Below, piece after piece: positions 19,222 to 28,438 of a stretch of 64,000 nt of DNA. The stretch lies in contig NZ_QTVN01000017.1 of assembly GCF_003460605.1 (NCBI RefSeq), positions 37,983 through 101,982 on the forward strand. The letters are read 5' to 3'. Source of the DNA: Ruminococcus sp. AF31-8BH (GTDB lineage Bacteria; Bacillota; Clostridia; Lachnospirales; Lachnospiraceae). A program made the position numbers and the translations under genes. Positions within the stretch are counted from its first letter, which is position 1. Every line of letters begins with the position of its first letter. Below the pieces are notes generated by a model. The model had not been told where the DNA came from and did no database searches. It worked only from the letters and a program-made list of their open reading frames with translations.

Positions 19222-20508
19222 TTGGATTCAAGTGTCCCTATACAGGCGGTCACCATACTGATTCTGGTGTTGCTGTCCGCCTTCTTTTCCTCTGCGGAGA
19301 CGTCTATGACAGCTGCCAACCGCATTCGGATCCATTCCCTTGCAGAGCAGGGGAACAAGCGGGCCATTACGTTAGAGAAGGTTATTTCCAACTCCAACAA
19401 GATGCTCAGCACCATATTAATTGGTAACAATATTGTAAACATTGCGGCATCTTCCCTTGCCACTACCTTTACTATGAAGGTGTTCGGAAGCATGTACATC
19501 GGTGTCGCCACAGGTGTTATGACTCTGCTAGTGCTGCTTTTCGGCGAGATCACCCCCAAGACCATTGCCACCCTTAAGGCCGATGACCTGGCACTTACCT
19601 ATGCAAGACCGATTTATGCACTGATGGTGGTGCTCACCCCTGTCATCTACATTGTAGGGAAATTAGCCAACGGCATTCTTTTTGTTCTCCGTGTTGATCC
19701 CAATGCCAAGAGGGACACCATCACCGAGCACGAGCTTCGTTCCATGGTAAATGTAGGCCAGGAAAACGGCGTGATCGAGCGGGAAGAAAAGCAGATGATC
19801 TACAATGTGTTTGATTTCGGTGACTCTGCCGCCAAGGATGTGATGATTCCCAGAATTGACATGACCTTTATTGAGGTAAACTCCACTTACCAGGAGCTGA
19901 TGGATATTTTCAAGGAAGACATGCACACCCGTTTCCCAGTTTATGAGGACAATACAGACAATGTAATCGGGATTATCAACATCAAGGATCTGCTTCTCTA
20001 CCCGGAGAATGAGCAGTTTTCCATCCGGAAAATTCTCCGTGAGCCTTATTTTACCTATGAATATAAGCGTACCACAGATCTGATGATGGAGATGCGCAAG
20101 GCTTCCGTGAACCTTGCCATTGTACTGGATGAATATGGTTCCACAGCCGGACTGGTCACATTGGAGGACCTGCTGGAAGAAATTGTTGGGGAGATCCGGG
20201 ATGAGTATGACGAGGATGAAGAAGAGCCGATCTGTGAAATCCAGCCTGGAAGAGAATATCAGGTGCTTGGTTCTGCCAAGTTAAGCGACCTGAACGAAGC
20301 CCTTGGAACCAAACTGGAATCGGAAGACTATGATTCCGTCGGCGGCTACATTATCGAGCAGCTGGACTGCCTGCCCCGTGAAGGCGAATCCGTCACTCTG
20401 GAAGACGGTATGCGGCTGGTTGTAGAAGCCCTCGACAAGAACCGCATTGAGCTGGTTCATATCTGGCTGCCGGAACGCAAAAAGACCGATGAGAACCAAG
20501 AAGACTGA
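19222..20508 (+). CDS. CNNM/CBS/CorC-domain membrane protein (HlyC/CorC family)
   Basis: 428 residues: an N-terminal CNNM membrane domain (AFFSSAETSMTAANRIR, about residue 18 onward, with three to four helices), a CBS pair (VMIPRIDMTFIEVNSTY; VLDEYGSTAGLVTLEDLLEEIVGEI) and a C-terminal CorC/HlyC domain (SVGGYIIEQL). Members transport or sense Mg2+/Co2+ rather than acting as haemolysins. The start is a TTG at 19222 with AAAGGAG upstream; no closer ATG exists. It is a single-gene unit ending at a strong hairpin. Confidence 0.92.
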   Translation: MDSSVPIQAVTILILVLLSAFFSSAETSMTAANRIRIHSLAEQGNKRAITLEKVISNSNKMLSTILIGNNIVNIAASSLATTFTMKVFGSMYIGVATGVMTLLVLLFGEITPKTIATLKADDLALTYARPIYALMVVLTPVIYIVGKLANGILFVLRVDPNAKRDTITEHELRSMVNVGQENGVIEREEKQMIYNVFDFGDSAAKDVMIPRIDMTFIEVNSTYQELMDIFKEDMHTRFPVYEDNTDNVIGIINIKDLLLYPENEQFSIRKILREPYFTYEYKRTTDLMMEMRKASVNLAIVLDEYGSTAGLVTLEDLLEEIVGEIRDEYDEDEEEPICEIQPGREYQVLGSAKLSDLNEALGTKLESEDYDSVGGYIIEQLDCLPREGESVTLEDGMRLVVEALDKNRIELVHIWLPERKKTDENQED

Positions 20509-20550
20509 TCATATCCCGATACACGATCCACAATTATATATTTAAAATGC

Positions 20551-20596
20551 AAAAAATCCGAACCCCTTTCGATTAAAATGGGGATTCGGATTTTTG
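20551..20596. terminator. Bidirectional terminator between CNNM and DUF218 genes
   Basis: AAAAAATCCGAACCCC (20551-20566) pairs with GGGGATTCGGATTTTT (20580-20595) with one bulge, flanked by A and T runs on opposite sides. Confidence 0.9.
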
Positions 20597-20612
20597 TTTT
20601 CGAAATCACATT

Positions 20613-21215
20613 TTAACGCCCCTTATCTCCCAGCATCAGGCAGAACTGTTTCACGATCCGGTCAATTTCTCCAGTGACGGCTTCCACCCCGACTTCCGTT
20701 TCCCGCCAGTTTTCCCTGGTGATTCCATCCGGGCAGGCCGGGCAGACCAGAATCTTCGCCTCCGGGTACAGGATCTGATAATACATCAGAGAACGTCTGG
20801 CATGATAGGTCTTGCAGCACAAAATTGCCTTATTCACCTGAATTCCCGCCCTGTCTGTCACCTGTCTGGAATAAATGGCATTTTCATAGGTAAAGGTTGC
20901 CTGGTCTTCCCGCAGGATTGCCTCTTCCGGAACACCGTTCTTCATAAGAACGCTCTTTAAGAATTCCCATTCCGTCTCATATTCTCCGTCATAAATTTCC
21001 TGGTGAGACTGCACTCCCACAAATTTCCCCAGGGTAATGCTGTATCTTCCGCTGGGCAGAATATAAGGAGCATAGCCTTCTTTATATAACTGCGCCGCAC
21101 GCTCAGCCATCTGGGGAAACCCGTTTCCCGGCACAAAAATAATATCCGCCTTCTCAGGCTGATCCTCTGCAAATACAAAATCCTCTGCTGTTCTTAGAAA
21201 TTCACTGTAATCCAT
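20613..21215 (-). CDS. YdcF/DUF218-family protein
   Basis: A 200-residue DUF218 (YdcF-like) protein; the family includes SanA/ElyC, which affect envelope biogenesis. The nucleotide-binding-like core shows ADIIFVPGNGFPQMAERAAQLY and later CKTYHARRSLMYYQ, the usual conserved histidine/arginine segment. No signal peptide or membrane helix is seen, so it is the cytoplasmic YdcF type. The start at 21215 has GAAAGGAA upstream; the longer frame to 21266 lacks a ribosome site. It is followed by the shared terminator and preceded by the amidase gene. Confidence 0.82.
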   Translation of the reverse strand: MDYSEFLRTAEDFVFAEDQPEKADIIFVPGNGFPQMAERAAQLYKEGYAPYILPSGRYSITLGKFVGVQSHQEIYDGEYETEWEFLKSVLMKNGVPEEAILREDQATFTYENAIYSRQVTDRAGIQVNKAILCCKTYHARRSLMYYQILYPEAKILVCPACPDGITRENWRETEVGVEAVTGEIDRIVKQFCLMLGDKGR

Positions 21216-21368
21216 TCTTTTGTTCCTTTCATAGCTCCTGCCAGCTTTTACCAACGAAACAGACATATCTGATCATGCATCCATTCCTAATTTAAAAGCC
21301 TGTGCATGTTGTTATCTGCATTATAATGTTTTTCCAGCTATTTTTCCACCCAGGAAATCTCTCCCGTC

Positions 21369-22133
21369 TTATTTTGTCACGATCAGGGTGCTGTAGCCAT
21401 CATCCCGCAGCTGCTGTTCCATGCGGATCGCATTGTCCAACTGCACGAAAGCCCCGACCTGCACTTTATAGAATTCCCCATCCTGCAGAATATACGCTGG
21501 ATATCCTTTTTCCTGCAGCATATACAGCATGCGGTCCGCGTTTTCCCGTTTGCGGAAAATACCGGTCTGCACCCGGTAATACAAAGGCTCCTCTCCCTGC
21601 TGCTGATCCAAAGTTCCAAGAATGGCGCCGGCAATCGCCTGGGCAATCTCCTCCTGCTTCTCATCATAAAGCTGATTGTCCTCATCAGAATTGATAAACC
21701 CGGTTTCAATCAGAAGAGCCGGCATCTTGGTTTTTCGCAGCACTACAAGCCCCGTTCTTGCCTGAACCCCGATTTCCCGAAAGCCCAGTTCTCCAAGGGC
21801 ACCTACAATATTCTGTGCCATCTCATATTTCACACCGGATTTGTCGTAAACCAGCACCTCCACTCCATTGTACTGATTCACCTCCGGGCTGCTGTTCCGA
21901 TGAAAGGAAATGAAATAATCCACCTTCGCCTCATTGGCAAGTCTTGCCCTCTCAAAGGGGGAAATGTAATCATCCGTAGTTCTGGTATACAGCACCTTTA
22001 TCCCATTTTCGGAAAGAATTTTCCCAACAGCCATGGCAAGGGTGAGATTGTCATCCTTTTCCCTGCGGCCTTTATATACAGCTCCCGGATCCGATCCGCC
22101 GTGCCCGGCATCTATCATAATGGAATATGGCAT
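21369..22133 (-). CDS. N-acetylmuramoyl-L-alanine amidase with SPOR domain
   Basis: Zinc amidase that cuts between muramic acid and the stem peptide. The Amidase_3 domain covers about residues 1-180: MIDAGHGGSDPG (zinc His), FISFHRN and LLIETGFINS (catalytic Glu). A SPOR domain at about 190-254 (YYRVQTGIFRKRENADRML; YKVQVGAFVQLDNA) binds denuded glycan strands. There is no signal peptide, which fits CwlC/LytC-like mother-cell lysis amidases of sporulating Firmicutes; release by lysis or export without a signal is inferred. Confidence 0.92.
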   Translation of the reverse strand: MPYSIMIDAGHGGSDPGAVYKGRREKDDNLTLAMAVGKILSENGIKVLYTRTTDDYISPFERARLANEAKVDYFISFHRNSSPEVNQYNGVEVLVYDKSGVKYEMAQNIVGALGELGFREIGVQARTGLVVLRKTKMPALLIETGFINSDEDNQLYDEKQEEIAQAIAGAILGTLDQQQGEEPLYYRVQTGIFRKRENADRMLYMLQEKGYPAYILQDGEFYKVQVGAFVQLDNAIRMEQQLRDDGYSTLIVTK

Positions 22134-22196
22134 GTCAAAATGACCTTCCTTACACTCTTTCTCTATTAGAATATGTAAAAAACTGCCAAAAGCTAC

Positions 22197-22225
22197 TTGA
22201 CTTTTACGCTTTAAAGCGGTATTAT
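22197..22225 (+). promoter_or_regulatory. Promoter of the ABC importer operon
   Basis: TTGACT (22197-22202), 17-base spacer, TATTAT (22220-22225). The leader to the ATG at 22280 is about 50 bases; no riboswitch or T-box fits in it. Confidence 0.75.
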
Positions 22226-22279
22226 TTTGTGCAGACAGTACTTTAAACTACGAAAATGTTTTTAAGGAGGAAACAAATT

Positions 22280-23257
22280 ATGAAAAGAAAGGTTTTATCC
22301 GTAATTATGACCGGAGCTATGGTAGCAGGTCTTGCAGGTACAGTAACCGTACACGCTGAAGAGCAGCAGACATACAATATCGGTATCTGCCAGCTGGTTC
22401 AGCATGAAGCACTTGACGCCGCAACTGAAGGCTTCAAGGATGCAGTCAAAGAAGGTCTCGGCGAGGAGAACGTTACATTTGATGAGCAGAATGCACAGGG
22501 CGATTCCGCTACCTGCAGCACCATCATCAACAACTTCGTATCCAGCAATGTAGACCTGATCCTTGCAAACGCTACTGCTTCTCTTCAGGCTGCAGCAGCA
22601 GGAACAAGCGATATCCCGATCCTTGGCACCGCAGTAACAGAGTATGGCGTAGCTCTTGATCTTACTGATTTCGACGGCACTGTAGGCGGAAATATTTCCG
22701 GTACATCAGACCTTGCTCCACTTGAGGATCAGGCAGCAATGCTTAACGAGCTCTTCCCAGATGCAAAGAACGTAGGACTTCTCTACTGCTCCGCTGAGCC
22801 GAACTCCCAGTACCAGGTAGACACTGTTAAGGCTGCACTTGAGGATCTTGGATACACCTGCGAATACTACGCATTCTCTGATTCCAACGATATCTCCTCT
22901 GTTGTAACAAACGCAGTTGCAGACAGCGATGTCATCTATGTTCCAACAGACAACACAGCAGCTTCCAACACCGAGCTGATCAACAACATCTGCCTTCCGG
23001 CAAAGGTTCCGGTAATCGCAGGTGAAGAGGGAATCTGCTCCGGATGCGGTGTTGCTACTCTTTCCATCAGCTACTATGACCTTGGAAAAGCAACTGGAGA
23101 AATGGCAGTTAAGATCTTAAAAGACGGCGAAGACATTTCTACAATGCCAATCGAGTACGCACCTAACTTCACAAAAGAGTACAACGCAGACATCTGCGCA
23201 GAGCTTGGAATCGAAGTTCCGGATGATTACGTTGCAATCGGTGCAGACGCTGAATAA
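22280..23257 (+). CDS. ABC transporter substrate-binding lipoprotein-like protein (TrpX/ABC_sub_bind family)
   Basis: 325 residues. A signal peptide (MKRKVLSVIMTGAMVAGLAG...VHAEE) lacks an evident lipobox cysteine. The mature protein is a periplasmic-binding fold of the ABC_sub_bind (DUF534) family: YNIGICQLVQHEALDAATEGF at the start, DIPILGTAVTEYG in the middle, and ISYYDLGKATGEMAVKIL near the end are characteristic. Characterised relatives bind tryptophan or other aromatic amino acids (TrpX); the ligand here is not proven. AAGGAGG precedes the chosen ATG. It is followed by permease and ATPase genes, a complete importer. Confidence 0.88.
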   Translation: MKRKVLSVIMTGAMVAGLAGTVTVHAEEQQTYNIGICQLVQHEALDAATEGFKDAVKEGLGEENVTFDEQNAQGDSATCSTIINNFVSSNVDLILANATASLQAAAAGTSDIPILGTAVTEYGVALDLTDFDGTVGGNISGTSDLAPLEDQAAMLNELFPDAKNVGLLYCSAEPNSQYQVDTVKAALEDLGYTCEYYAFSDSNDISSVVTNAVADSDVIYVPTDNTAASNTELINNICLPAKVPVIAGEEGICSGCGVATLSISYYDLGKATGEMAVKILKDGEDISTMPIEYAPNFTKEYNADICAELGIEVPDDYVAIGADAE

Positions 23258-23316
23258 TACATATTAATATTGATTTGACAGATTATTTGGACATTTAGCT
23301 GTTTCAGACAGCATAA

Positions 23317-23357
23317 ACACAGACAGCGGGAAGGGAATCCTCTCTCGCTGTTTGTGT
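23317..23357 (+). other. Intercistronic hairpin after the binding-protein gene
   Basis: ACACAGACAGCG (23317-23328) pairs with CGCTGTTTGTGT (23346-23357). No T run follows. Such hairpins often stabilise the mRNA of abundant binding proteins while letting part of transcription through; that role is inferred. Confidence 0.5.
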
Positions 23358-23444
23358 CGTTTCTAAACAGACTTGTCCTTAAATAAAAATCAGCTGTATT
23401 GCGCCGCAGCGCTGCCGCAGCTTGGCATGCAGGAGGAAAAAAAC

Positions 23445-24371
23445 ATGCAAATCGCAAACTTAATAATGGCACTTCCAGGTGCCGCTGCCCAGGGACTGAT
23501 CTGGGGTATTATGGCAATCGGTGTATACCTTACTTTCCGTGTTCTGGACATCGCCGATCTGACCGTAGACGGTACCATGTGTACCGGAGGTGCTGTCTGT
23601 GTCATGATGATGATCAGCGGACATAACGTATGGGTATCTCTTCTGGCAGCAACCTTAGCCGGTATGCTGGCCGGACTTGTCACTGGTATTTTCCACACCT
23701 TTATGGGAATCCCAGCCATCCTTGCCGGAATCCTGACCCAGCTTTCCCTTTACTCCATTAACCTGAAGATCATGGGAAAAGCAAACCAGGCCATCAACGT
23801 TGACAAGTATCCGATCCTGATCTCCCTAAGACGAATCAAAAACGTGCCGATCACCCAGAACACCATTCTGATCGTTGCACTGTTTATTGTAGTGATCATC
23901 GCAATTTTGTACTGGTTCTTCGGAACCGAGCTTGGCTGCTCCCTTCGTGCAACAGGATGCAACCCTAACATGTCCCGTGCACAGGGTATCAACACAGATT
24001 TCTGCAAGGTTCTTGGCCTTATGGTTTCCAACGGACTTGTTGCTTTATCCAGTGCTCTTCTGGCTCAGTACCAGGGCTTCGCAGACGTAAACATGGGCCG
24101 TGGTGCGATCGTAATCGGACTTGCTGCCGTTATTATCGGCGAGGCGATTTTCAGCCGCATTTTCCGCAACTTCGCACTCCGCCTTCTGTCCGTAGCATTC
24201 GGTTCCATTCTCTACTATCTGGTACTTCAGACTGTAATCTGGATGGGTATCGACACAGACCTTCTGAAAATGCTGTCCGCACTTGTAGTTGCTGTATTCC
24301 TGGCAGTACCTTACTGGAAGGGAAAATATTTCGCAAAACCAGCAAAACGTGGAGGTAAGAACAATGCTTGA
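23445..24371 (+). CDS. ABC transporter permease (branched-chain-type fold)
   Basis: 308 residues, eight to nine membrane helices. The start (MQIANLIMALPGAAAQGL) has AGGAGG upstream; a longer frame to 23373 is not supported. Motifs such as GTMCTGGAV, GLVTGIFHTFMGIPAILAGILTQL and LRATGCNPNMSRAQGI are typical of the BPD_transp_2 permeases paired with ABC_sub_bind receptors. It overlaps the ATPase start by eight bases, so the two are translationally coupled. Confidence 0.9.
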   Translation: MQIANLIMALPGAAAQGLIWGIMAIGVYLTFRVLDIADLTVDGTMCTGGAVCVMMMISGHNVWVSLLAATLAGMLAGLVTGIFHTFMGIPAILAGILTQLSLYSINLKIMGKANQAINVDKYPILISLRRIKNVPITQNTILIVALFIVVIIAILYWFFGTELGCSLRATGCNPNMSRAQGINTDFCKVLGLMVSNGLVALSSALLAQYQGFADVNMGRGAIVIGLAAVIIGEAIFSRIFRNFALRLLSVAFGSILYYLVLQTVIWMGIDTDLLKMLSALVVAVFLAVPYWKGKYFAKPAKRGGKNNA

Positions 24372-25158
24372 GATCAAAAACATATACAAAACCTTTAATC
24401 CGGGAACCATCAACGAGAAGGTAGCCTTAAACGGTCTTTCCCTGAAGCTCAATGAAGGTGATTTCGTTACCGTAATCGGCGGCAACGGAGCCGGAAAATC
24501 CACAATGCTGAACGCAGTTGCAGGTGTATGGCCGGTAGACGAGGGCCAGATCATCATTGACGGAACAGATGTTACCAAGCTTTCCGAGTACAAAAGAGCC
24601 GCATATCTTGGACGTGTATTCCAGGATCCTATGACCGGAACTGCTGCTACCATGGGAATTGAAGAGAACTTAGCTCTTGCCAAGCGCCGCGGCAAAACAA
24701 GGCTTCTCCGCCCCGGAATCACAAAGGCAGAGCGTGCTGAGTACAAAGAGCTTCTGAAAATCCTGAACCTTGGTCTTGAGGATCGTCTGACTTCCAAGGT
24801 AGGTCTTCTCTCCGGAGGCCAGAGACAGGCGCTTACCCTTCTGATGGCTACCCTTCAGAAACCGAAGCTTCTCCTTCTGGATGAGCACACTGCAGCCCTT
24901 GACCCGAAAACAGCAGCAAAGGTTCTGGACATTACAGACAAAATTGTCAACCGCGATCACCTTACCACACTGATGATCACCCACAATATGAAGGACGCCA
25001 TCGCCCACGGCAACCGTCTGATCATGATGATGAACGGAAAAATCGTTCTCGACATCCAGGGTGAAGAAAAGAAAAAGCTTACCGTGAAACAGCTTCTGGA
25101 TAAATTCGAGGAAGCCAGCGGAGAGGAATTCTCCAATGACTCCGCAATTCTTGGATAA
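24364..25158 (+). CDS. ABC transporter ATP-binding protein
   Basis: 264 residues, complete ATPase: Walker A GGNGAGKST (about 39-47), signature LSGGQRQALTL, Walker B LLLLDEHTAALD and the switch region MITHNM. The start at 24364 follows GGAGGTAAGAAC and overlaps the permease stop. It powers the importer formed with the two upstream genes. Confidence 0.95.
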   Translation: MLEIKNIYKTFNPGTINEKVALNGLSLKLNEGDFVTVIGGNGAGKSTMLNAVAGVWPVDEGQIIIDGTDVTKLSEYKRAAYLGRVFQDPMTGTAATMGIEENLALAKRRGKTRLLRPGITKAERAEYKELLKILNLGLEDRLTSKVGLLSGGQRQALTLLMATLQKPKLLLLDEHTAALDPKTAAKVLDITDKIVNRDHLTTLMITHNMKDAIAHGNRLIMMMNGKIVLDIQGEEKKKLTVKQLLDKFEEASGEEFSNDSAILG

Positions 25159-25204
25159 GCAAAATACTTTCCGAAAAAAACCCTGTATTTCCTAAAATTT
25201 CTGG

Positions 25205-25243
25205 AAACTGCCGTCAGACTTCTGGTTCTGGCGGCAGTTTTTT
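25205..25243 (+). terminator. Terminator of the ABC importer operon
   Basis: AAACTGCCGTCAG pairs with CTGGCGGCAGTTT (25228-25240) and is followed by TTTTTTG. Confidence 0.9.
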
Positions 25244-25275
25244 GCCCTTAAAAGCTTTCCCAGGTGATAGACGCT

Positions 25276-26265
25276 TTACTTTGTCTCCTTCTCGTCCTCT
25301 TCGTGGGGGCCTCCCACCTGCAGAAACACAGTTCCCTTATACACCATAAAATCCCCGGTTTCCTGGCAGTACCGATATACCTTATCTGTGAGAAAATCCT
25401 CCTCCGGCGTAGCCTCCCGTAATGTGTCCCTAAGAACCTCCTGCAGATCCTCTGGATAGGCCATACGCACGCTGTGGACCATCACCTCATGAATACTGGT
25501 AAACACCAGATAAAAGTCTCCTTTCATCAATTCCGCCAGTCTTTTTGCCACGCCTGGTAAAAACACCGCTACCGCTCCGTTTGTCCTTCTTACTGTGCTG
25601 AGACAGTTTCCCACATTCTCTCTTCGCAATTCAAATTCCTGGTTCAGATCCATAAAGCATTCTCCGTTGTACTCCGGGTTTCCGATCAGTTTTTCCCACA
25701 GGAAAATTCTGGGCGGGGAAATAAAATATGTATTCAAAAGAGCCGCCTCAAAAACCGTTTTCTCGTCAAGCCCCCAGTTTTCCAGACAATCACGACGTAT
25801 TTTCATGCTGGTGGTGCATCCTTTCACCTCTCCTACCTGCATGTACAATACCAGGGCAATGTCCCCGATTACCCGGTATACCGCTTTTGAAAGCTCTTTC
25901 TTGTGCTTCTTCCGGTTCAAAAGCCGGATGAAAAGGTCATTTTTCACCTTCTCGTAATTGTTCAGATTTTGGGTTTTCTCAAAAAATCCGGCATTTTTCA
26001 GTTTGCGGATTTCTTTTTCCACTGTGTCTGCAATTTTTTCCAGAGACACACCGTCCTCATAGTCATCAAAAAGCTCTTCCGTATGGATTCCGCACACTTC
26101 TTTTCCTGCCGGGGAAGCATGGCATTCCACAAACAGCCGGTCACCGCTAGGCGTCATCCCCTGTTCATCCTGCTCCTTGAAAAAAATCTGTTCTTCTTTC
26201 AGCCCCAAACGTTCTAGTAACAGCTGGCGCAGATTCTCCACAAATGCATCATACTCTTTGCTCAT
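25276..26265 (-). CDS. DUF5688 family protein
   Basis: 329 residues, soluble, no signal peptide. It looks like DUF5688, a family largely limited to Lachnospiraceae and relatives: an N-terminal FVENLRQLLLERLG segment, GIHTEELFDDYEDG, and a C-terminal half with YFISPPRIFLWEKL and FYLVFTSIHEVMVHS. No catalytic motif is recognised. Often present in several copies per genome; function unknown. GGAAC lies upstream of the ATG. Confidence 0.75.
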   Translation of the reverse strand: MSKEYDAFVENLRQLLLERLGLKEEQIFFKEQDEQGMTPSGDRLFVECHASPAGKEVCGIHTEELFDDYEDGVSLEKIADTVEKEIRKLKNAGFFEKTQNLNNYEKVKNDLFIRLLNRKKHKKELSKAVYRVIGDIALVLYMQVGEVKGCTTSMKIRRDCLENWGLDEKTVFEAALLNTYFISPPRIFLWEKLIGNPEYNGECFMDLNQEFELRRENVGNCLSTVRRTNGAVAVFLPGVAKRLAELMKGDFYLVFTSIHEVMVHSVRMAYPEDLQEVLRDTLREATPEEDFLTDKVYRYCQETGDFMVYKGTVFLQVGGPHEEDEKETK

Positions 26266-26481
26266 ATTCAGTTCCTTTCTGCTTGAAAATATCGCTTTGA
26301 AATAAAAGGGGCGAAACGCCCTGATGATCGCTGGCCCTGCTGTGCATTGCAGACGGCCTGCTTATGAAAAAAAGATGGAAGCTGTGAATTGCTTCCCTTT
26401 GAGTTGCTGTATGGATAGTATATAAGAAATAAGCAGATTTGTAAAGTAGTTTTCATCGACAGAATACAGCGAAATTTTCCA

Positions 26482-26515
26482 CAAAAACGGGCCTGCCGCA
26501 TACACGGCAGACCCG
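26482..26515 (-). terminator. Terminator of pckA
   Basis: CGGGCCTGCCG (26488-26498) pairs with CGGCAGACCCG (26505-26515) with one mismatch and is followed on the minus strand by TTTTTGTGG. Confidence 0.8.
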
Positions 26516-26541
26516 AAATCATTCAATCTTATAAAGTTAGA

Positions 26542-28146
26542 TTAAGCCTGAGGACCAGCAGCAACAAGCGCTTTACCAGCTTCATTTCCTTCGTATTTCT
26601 TGAAGTTCTTAACGAAACGGTCTGCAAGGTCTTTTGCTTTTACTTCCCACTCAGAAGCGTCAGCGTATGTGTCACGAGGATCAAGGATGCCTGTGTCAAC
26701 GCCTGTAAGCTCTGTAGGAACCTCAAAGTTGAAGAATGGGATCTTCTTAGTCGGAGCTGTTAAGATAGCGCCGCTGAGGATTCCATCGATGATACCACGG
26801 GTATCTTTGATGGAGATACGTTTTCCGGTTCCGTTCCATCCTGTGTTAACCAGGTATGCTTTTGCTCCGCTCTTCTCCATTTTCTTAACGAGTTCTTCAG
26901 CATATTTGGTCGGATGCAGCTCAAGGAATGCCTGTCCGAAGCAAGCTGAGAATGTAGGTGTAGGCTCTGTGATTCCACGCTCTGTACCAGCAAGTTTAGC
27001 TGTGAATCCAGACAGGAAGTAGTACTGAGTCTGCTCTGGTGTCAGGATAGATACTGGAGGAAGTACTCCGAATGCATCTGCGGAAAGGAAGATAACGTTC
27101 TTAGCAGCCGGTGCGGAAGAGATCGGGCGAACGATCTTCTCAATGTGGTTGATCGGATAAGATACACGAGTGTTCTCTGTAACGCTCTTATCAGCGAAAT
27201 CAATCTTGCCTTCACCGTCAAGTGTAACGTTCTCAAGAAGAGCGTTTCTCTTGATTGCATTGTAGATATCCGGCTCAGAATCCTTGTCAAGGTTGATAAC
27301 CTTAGCATAGCAGCCGCCCTCGAAGTTGAATACTCCGTTGTCGTCCCAGCCGTGCTCGTCATCACCGATGAGAAGTCTCTTAGGATCTGTGGAAAGTGTA
27401 GTCTTACCTGTTCCGGAAAGGCCGAAGAAGATAGCGGTGTTCTCACCGTTCATATCTGTGTTTGCAGAGCAGTGCATGGAAGCGATGCCCTTAAGCGGCA
27501 GATAGTAGTTCATCATGGAGAACATACCTTTCTTCATCTCTCCGCCGTACCATGTATTTACGATAACCTGCTCACGGCTTGTGATGTTGAACATTACAGC
27601 TGTCTCAGAGTTAAGGCCTAATTCCTTGTAGTTCTCAACTTTAGCCTTGGAAGCGTTGTAAACAACGAAATCTGGCTCGAAGTCTTTGAGTTCTTCCTCT
27701 GTAGGCTGGATGAACATGTTTGTTACAAAGTGTGCCTGCCAAGCAACCTCAACGATGAAACGGATTGCCATACGGGTATCTTTGTTAGCGCCGCAGAATG
27801 CATCTACTACGAAAAGTCTCTTGTTGGAGAGCTCTTTCTTAGCGATCTCTTTCACTGCTGCCCAAGCTTCCTGTGTTGCAGGATGGTTGTCGTTCTTATA
27901 TTCGTCAGATGTCCACCATACGGTGTCTTTGGAATTCTCATCCATTACGATATATTTGTCTTTAGGAGAACGTCCGGTATAAATACCTGTCATAACGTTA
28001 ACAGCGCCAAGCTCGCTGACCTGTCCTTTTTCAAAGCCCTCAAGACCTGGTTTGGTCTCCTCTTCAAATAACATTTCATAAGAGGGGTTGTAAACAATTT
28101 CTGTAGTTCCGGTAATACCATACTTTGTTAAATCAATTTTTGCCAT
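26542..28146 (-). CDS. pckA: Phosphoenolpyruvate carboxykinase (ATP)
   Basis: Interconverts oxaloacetate + ATP and PEP + CO2 + ADP; in gut anaerobes it can run toward oxaloacetate as a carboxylation step. At 534 residues the length is normal. Visible sites: [14 protein letters not shown] near the N-terminus, the kinase P-loop [11 protein letters not shown] (about residue 240), the metal site LIGDDEHGW and the PEPCK loop [26 protein letters not shown] precedes the start. It is transcribed alone and ends at its own hairpin. Confidence 0.97.
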   Translation of the reverse strand: MAKIDLTKYGITGTTEIVYNPSYEMLFEEETKPGLEGFEKGQVSELGAVNVMTGIYTGRSPKDKYIVMDENSKDTVWWTSDEYKNDNHPATQEAWAAVKEIAKKELSNKRLFVVDAFCGANKDTRMAIRFIVEVAWQAHFVTNMFIQPTEEELKDFEPDFVVYNASKAKVENYKELGLNSETAVMFNITSREQVIVNTWYGGEMKKGMFSMMNYYLPLKGIASMHCSANTDMNGENTAIFFGLSGTGKTTLSTDPKRLLIGDDEHGWDDNGVFNFEGGCYAKVINLDKDSEPDIYNAIKRNALLENVTLDGEGKIDFADKSVTENTRVSYPINHIEKIVRPISSAPAAKNVIFLSADAFGVLPPVSILTPEQTQYYFLSGFTAKLAGTERGITEPTPTFSACFGQAFLELHPTKYAEELVKKMEKSGAKAYLVNTGWNGTGKRISIKDTRGIIDGILSGAILTAPTKKIPFFNFEVPTELTGVDTGILDPRDTYADASEWEVKAKDLADRFVKNFKKYEGNEAGKALVAAGPQA

Positions 28147-28438
28147 CTTACACTTAACCTCTTTTCTCTAAAATGGAATTCATCTGCGAACGCAGATTCT
28201 ATGGCTGATACACGCTGTTTCACCATAATACCTTATCGAAAATATTACTTGCGCCACCAGCTTCTATGGTACAAAACCTAAGGAATGGAACCGGGTGGAT
28301 TCCTTTTTTCCTTATCATATATTATACATATCTGGTGGATAAAATCAACACAATTTTTCTGATTTTTGAAATTTTGTTAAAGTTTTATCAACATAGAAGG
28401 GGCCCCAGGGAAAATCCCCCAGGGCCTTGTGGAATGTT
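28147..28438. other. Intergenic region between pckA and the BASS gene
   Basis: Holds the pckA leader (about 28150-28330, two small dyads such as TCTGCG...CGCAGA near 28182) and, at 28398-28427, a GC-rich hairpin (GGCCC...GGGCC on the minus strand) that probably ends the BASS transcript although its T run is weak. Confidence 0.5.

Noticed and set aside
22226-22280. T-box or riboswitch before the ABC importer
   Set aside because: The leader is only about 50 bases between a consensus promoter and the start codon and has no conserved motif.
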